Part shown: positions 60,009-64,000 of the stretch, piece by piece | Layout of the letters: every line of letters begins with the position of its first letter | How positions within the stretch are numbered: the first letter of the stretch is position 1 | Origin: Anthoceros angustus | Lineage: Eukaryota; Streptophyta; Anthocerotopsida; Anthocerotales; Anthocerotaceae | Length of the DNA stretch: 64,000 bases | Direction of reading: 5' to 3' | Assembly (NCBI GenBank): GCA_010909165.1 | Contig: MU008188.1 | Coordinates: forward strand, 620,001-684,000 | Made by a program: the position numbers and the translations under genes | The notes under the pieces: generated by a model | The model's database searches: none | What the model was told of the DNA's origin: nothing | The model's input: only the letters and a program-made list of their open reading frames with translations

Positions 60009-62289
60009 ATGAGATCCGCTCAAACAACGGAGCGCAACGGGGGCCGGGAGGCGGAGGCGCCGGAGCGCGTCGAGGCGTGCGCACCTGATCGGCCGGAGGC
60101 GCGAGGCAACGACGAAGGAAGGAGCTCAACCCCGTCGCCATCGCGGAGGAGGAGGAGGAGGAAGGCGCAGACATGGCGCTCTTGGAGGAGGTAGGAACCA
60201 CGGAGACCCCGTGAAATTCGCAGGTGGCGTTGGTTTGTGGCGCGAGACCAGAAGGCGTGAGAGGATGGCGCCCAAGGTCACCACCATTGTGCTTGCCCAA
60301 TGGCCGAACATGGATCATTGGAAAGTTCGAGCTGGGGCTGTGAAGGAGCGGGTTTCATGGAAGAGCGGTGGAATTACATGAACTGGGGGAGTGCAGAGTG
60401 TGCGCACACGGACAAACACCCGGGATTTAGAGCGGCCGCAGGATTGGGACCTGGAGTGGTTAGAAGGGTGTATGGGCGGAAGAGGAGGCGGGCGGTTGGT
60501 GATGGAGCCGTCCAGAAAAGAAGCACGGCAGCACAGTTAAAGCGCCGAACCCAACGGTTGACGAGGGATTTGGCAAGCTTGATGGGTCGCCGGCTCCTAT
60601 GTTTCCTGACAAGAAGCGGATTATTTGTCGACCACTTGCTGCGTTCCTTCATGAAGTGGTCAAGGGGCGAAGATCGATTGAGGCGAATTCTCTTGACAAG
60701 TTGTGTGAAGAGAGGTTGAACTTGATTTCCTCGCCTCGGCCCTCTCTAATCTCACCATTTCGGTCCATCTTTATGTTTACGCTAACTATCGCGGTGGAGA
60801 TTGTAGCCTCCCTCCACATGTGGAAGCCGGTTAGGGAGGTGAAATGGGCGGAGGAGCCCAAGGAGGAAAAATCGGATAGCCGGGAGTCGGTGGCGACAGG
60901 CTGGAGGAGGAGAAGGAAATTCCCACCAAAGGAGGAAGACCGGGGTGAAAGGCGGGCATCACGAAAAGGTGAAGGCGGATGCGCGTCACTGTGTCAGCAG
61001 GCGCGCTACAGTGAAAGCCAAGCTTGGAGGTGGCAAGAGGAGGCGCGATCCGAGGACAATTTTTGGGATGCGATGATGAATCAACTCCGAGGGTTTAGGG
61101 CGACCTCGAGGCGGACCCTCCTCAAAGATGGGAAGAGATTTTCAAGGGACTCCACGCAACAGAGGTGGATGCAACCGAATTGGTGAGGGTGCGCACCTGG
61201 GGAGGAAAGTTCTCGACAGGATGGGATGGCGTGGCCGCCACAACAAGTGGACTTGCGGGGCGACCACGCCGATGATCCGCCCAAGCATTTGTTGGATCAA
61301 GCGGCTCTCACCGCTCGGTGCGGGCGACGGAGGAAGTGGTGAAGGCCGGGTTTGTGAAGAGGAGGCCAAGCGCAAGCAAGCGGAGGAAGACAAGCGGAAC
61401 CTAGAGGAAATAAGGGCCAAGATTCAAGAAGATTTGTGCAGGCCTGTGAGAAGTTGCAAGCCATGACGAGCCAGTGAGGAAGCACTCATGGCTCAAATTA
61501 AGGATGCCCACGAGACGAGATCAGAGTTGTTGCGAGCCAGAGCGGAGGCGGCCTCGGTGGAAAAGGCCCATAAGCTAGCGGAGCGATATAAGGAGCGGAT
61601 GAGGCACGTGGCCGAGAAAAGACAAAGGAAGGAAGCGGGGTAGCAGGACCACGATCGGTAGCGGAAGGCCTACCGAGCGGAAGGCAAGGAGGTAGAAACC
61701 TCACCTACCGGTTCGAACGAACGACGGTGGAGTCCACTACCGCGGTGGTCGCTACCGACATTGGCGCAACCAACCCAGGCAGGCGGGGCGCATGCGACGT
61801 GGCGCCTCGCGAGGACATAGGCCAGCAACCGTGTAGCCTACGGGAGGGGTAAGCACCTCAGCAGGGGTCCTATTATATTACGGCACATGGATGAGGAAAC
61901 TTATGTGCCGGTCTATATGTGAATGGAGAACGTGCTTAACCTCACCGTCCATGTGCGTGTGGAAATAGGAGGGATCGGCCTACCCTCAAGTGAGGACCCG
62001 TGCATACTTCTACCACGCGCCCGGGTGTGGGGTTGGCTCCCTATTATCGGAGGCGACTTTGGAGGAGTTGAGCGAGGAGGAGGTCCAGCTTGGGTGGACG
62101 AGGAACCGTGTAATCCTCGGCAATAGGCCCGGAAGATGCGGAAGCCCAGGGTACACCTCAAATTCGACGTCCAGCAGTGGCGTGAGGTGGAAGTAGTGTG
62201 GGAGAACCGTCCGACCGTGGCGGGAGAGCTCGTGTGGCGGCAATGGAGGGAGGGCCGGGGCCAAGTCGAGGTAGGAGCGGGCGTGTGAG
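60009..62289 (+). pseudogene. ORF-X of the third element
   Basis: Read in several frames. AAFLHEVVKGRRSIEANSLD, LCEERLNLISSPRPSLISPF and VASLHMWKPVREVKWAEEPK (60620-60850) form the helical core. A Lys/Glu coiled-coil follows (EEDKRNLEEIRAKIQEDL, then SELLRARAEAASVEKAHKL, 61380-61580). Then come EATLEELSEEEVQLGWTRNR (62055-62115) and HLKFDVQQWREVEVVWENRP, ending TGA at 62289. That is some 700 codons if the breaks are ignored. It lies directly before a PBS-bearing LTR end. Confidence 0.5.
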
Positions 62290-63338
62290 GTGGTAGCAAC
62301 CTAAAGATAATTTGGTTAGGATGTTTGGACCTAGGATCTCCGGTGTGGGCGCGTCCCGCGATAGCCATCTTAGGACCTAAAAATCCGGCAGGTGCCCCAC
62401 CGATGTATAAGAGGGGCGAATAGGTCCCTCACGCCGATAACTCCCGGTTGAGATCCCCACTGTGGGTGGTTGGAGACGTCCGTCGAGGTGGTGCGTGACG
62501 CTCCTAGGGGTGGTCGAGAGCTTGCTCCATGGGAGGAGGTGATAAAGCAATCTTGCGACAAAGGAGGAGGAAACCAAGGGATTGGCGCGGGGTCTGGAGC
62601 TTGCTCCGCCGTGGCCTGGGGTTCTTCTTTCCTTCACACTTGTCCCTAGTTGTGTTCAAATTAGAGAGAAGTGTTGAGTGGATGGTTGGAAGCTGCGGCG
62701 AGTTGAGGGAGAGAGAGAGAGAGGAGAAGATTGGGTGAAGGAGTGACTAAACACCGCTGCGCGAGGTGTGAGAGGGGTTGAGAAGGGAACTAATTGAGAG
62801 ACTAGCGTGGAGATTTGTGTGAATCCAAAAGAAACCAAACGGCTGGTGGAAGTGCAAGGGGAACAGTTCCTTGTAAAATGTGTGAGTGTGGCGCCTTTGT
62901 GTGTGTGAGCGGTGAGGGATTTGTGGAATTTAGGTCCCTAGGAATCGGGGTGTGTGTGCATGAAGTGTGGAGTGCAGAATAAAGCCGGATCCGTGCAGTG
63001 TGGGCCGTGGCGAGGATCCGCGGCGCCGTCGGAAATAAGTCGCTAGGGTTTGGTGTGGGACCCACCTCGGTGGCAACTACCTAGTGGTGAGCCACGCGGT
63101 CGTGGAATAAGATTTGCGGTCGTGGAATAAGAGTCGTGGTAGCTAGACAAGTCGGGGTAGTAGTGGTTGAGTAGATAGGTAAGAGGAGTAGCAAGTAAGT
63201 CTTGACTTAGGTGAAGGTCGAGCGATAGAAGTTAGCGCTCTTGGCACAAACCATTCCCTTGGGAGCGAATCCTAAGCCTACAAGACATTGAGGGTGAATG
63301 GACCTCACGGTGTCCCGGACACGAATCCACACTCCACA
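62290..63338 (+). repeat. Ty3/gypsy LTR (or LTR 3' part) of the third element
   Basis: About 1.05 kb without coding potential, ending CTCCACA against a PBS-like sequence. GA-rich microrepeats (62711-62735) and GTCGTGGAATAAGA repeated twice (63103-63131) are visible. Confidence 0.6.
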
Positions 63339-63358
63339 TTTTGCGCCGTCGGGAATGG
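63339..63358 (+). promoter_or_regulatory. Gypsy primer-binding site, third element
   Basis: TTTTGCGCCGTCGGGAATGG resembles the unit 2 PBS with small deletions. Confidence 0.65.
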
Positions 63359-63418
63359 AATGCATCAAGGACGTAGGTAGAACTAACCATAGCTTAAGTA
63401 GAGTCTAGCATTACTAGA

Positions 63419-64000
63419 TTGATGGATGCCTCGGGTGGAGACAAGCGATCTGTGGGGAAACGCAAGACGGCAAGGCAACGCATGGAAAGATTGCAGAGAG
63501 TTACGAGGAGAGCACGGCGGAGATCACACTGTTGGACGAGGAAGAGGGGCGGAGTCAACTCGGAACTAGGGATCGATCTTATCATTGATTCCCAACTCTC
63601 GACTACGAAGCACAAGGGGCCAGTACCCGATTCCACCTTGTCTTTTGATCTCGCTCCAGTGCCTAGACCACGCGGTCCATCGAACTCGTGAATGTAGAGG
63701 TCATCAGCGTAGTGGCGCGTCAACTACGCATCGTTGAAAGTACTACCCGGTAGTTATGGCGATCTCGTGCTTGTTACTACAATCTTACCCGCTGTATGGA
63801 GAAAAGAAGGGCCATGAGGATCCCGACGAGTTTGTCGAGCGTTTTGAGCGTTGACGCCAACCGTGAGGATGCGATCGTGCCCATTGCTTTATGGAGTCTT
63901 ACGCGGAGCGCGGCCAAGTGGTACAAGCGGGAGTACATAGCACCCACCTACTTTTGGGGCCTTGAGAGCTTTTGTGAAAGGTTCGGAGGGTCGATGTGGA
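63419..64000 (+). pseudogene. Ty3/gypsy gag, third element (runs off the window)
   Basis: MMDASGGDKRSVGKRKTARQ starts 60 bp after the PBS. Later, in other frames, YPLYGEKKGHEDPDEFVERF (63787-63850) and ALWSLTRSAAKWYKREYIAP (63888-63947) give the capsid motif typical of plant gypsy gag, followed by a Phe-rich FCERFGG. At least one frameshift lies near 63853. Confidence 0.75.

Overview
The window is nuclear DNA of a green plant or close streptophyte relative. The evidence is a TPLATE endocytic-adaptor gene with classic GT-AG splicing, a TPX2-like N-terminal exon, and abundant plant-type Ty1/copia, Ty3/gypsy and LINE sequence. Host introns are short (about 40-120 nt), which suggests a compact non-flowering lineage such as a bryophyte, lycophyte or charophyte. 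The sequence alone does not fix the species. There are no bacterial-style operons, RNA genes or CRISPR arrays.

Region 1 (1-10.1 kb) is the ordinary gene space. It holds the C-terminal half of TPLATE (+), a many-exon gene opening with a TPX2-like motif (+), and a beta-propeller-like gene on the minus strand that starts at 10084. Region 2 (10.1-15.8 kb) is sparse: a decayed LINE reverse transcriptase, a small unrecognised multi-exon gene, and short tandem repeats.

Region 3 (15.8-20.3 kb) is the most interesting single locus. A TATA box and a repeat-rich leader are followed by a six-exon gene whose C-terminal half matches the DUF3504/Crypton-type tyrosine recombinase fold: an R-G-G-E-E box, a K-x-x-R box and a terminal tyrosine. 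It carries two apparent single-base frame breaks. Crypton-type recombinases are known mainly from fungi, oomycetes and animals, so a spliced copy in a plant deserves attention.

Region 4 (20.4-23.3 kb) is a truncated Ty1/copia element. Region 5 (23.3-64 kb) is a retrotransposon cluster. It contains two head-to-tail copies of a ~17 kb compound unit (about 23.68-41.45 and 41.45-58.35 kb), an inverted junction at 58.35 kb, and a third related gypsy element running off the right edge. Each unit holds a minus-strand gypsy LTR/PBS/gag, a nested minus-strand copia fragment, a plus-strand gypsy pol, and several copies of an unrecognised helical ORF family ('ORF-X') that always lies either just upstream of an LTR end plus PBS or just downstream of pol. 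The two units differ mostly by 1-10 bp indels rather than substitutions, except for one ~600 bp near-identical patch. Most retroelement reading frames are broken, so they are described as pseudogenes.
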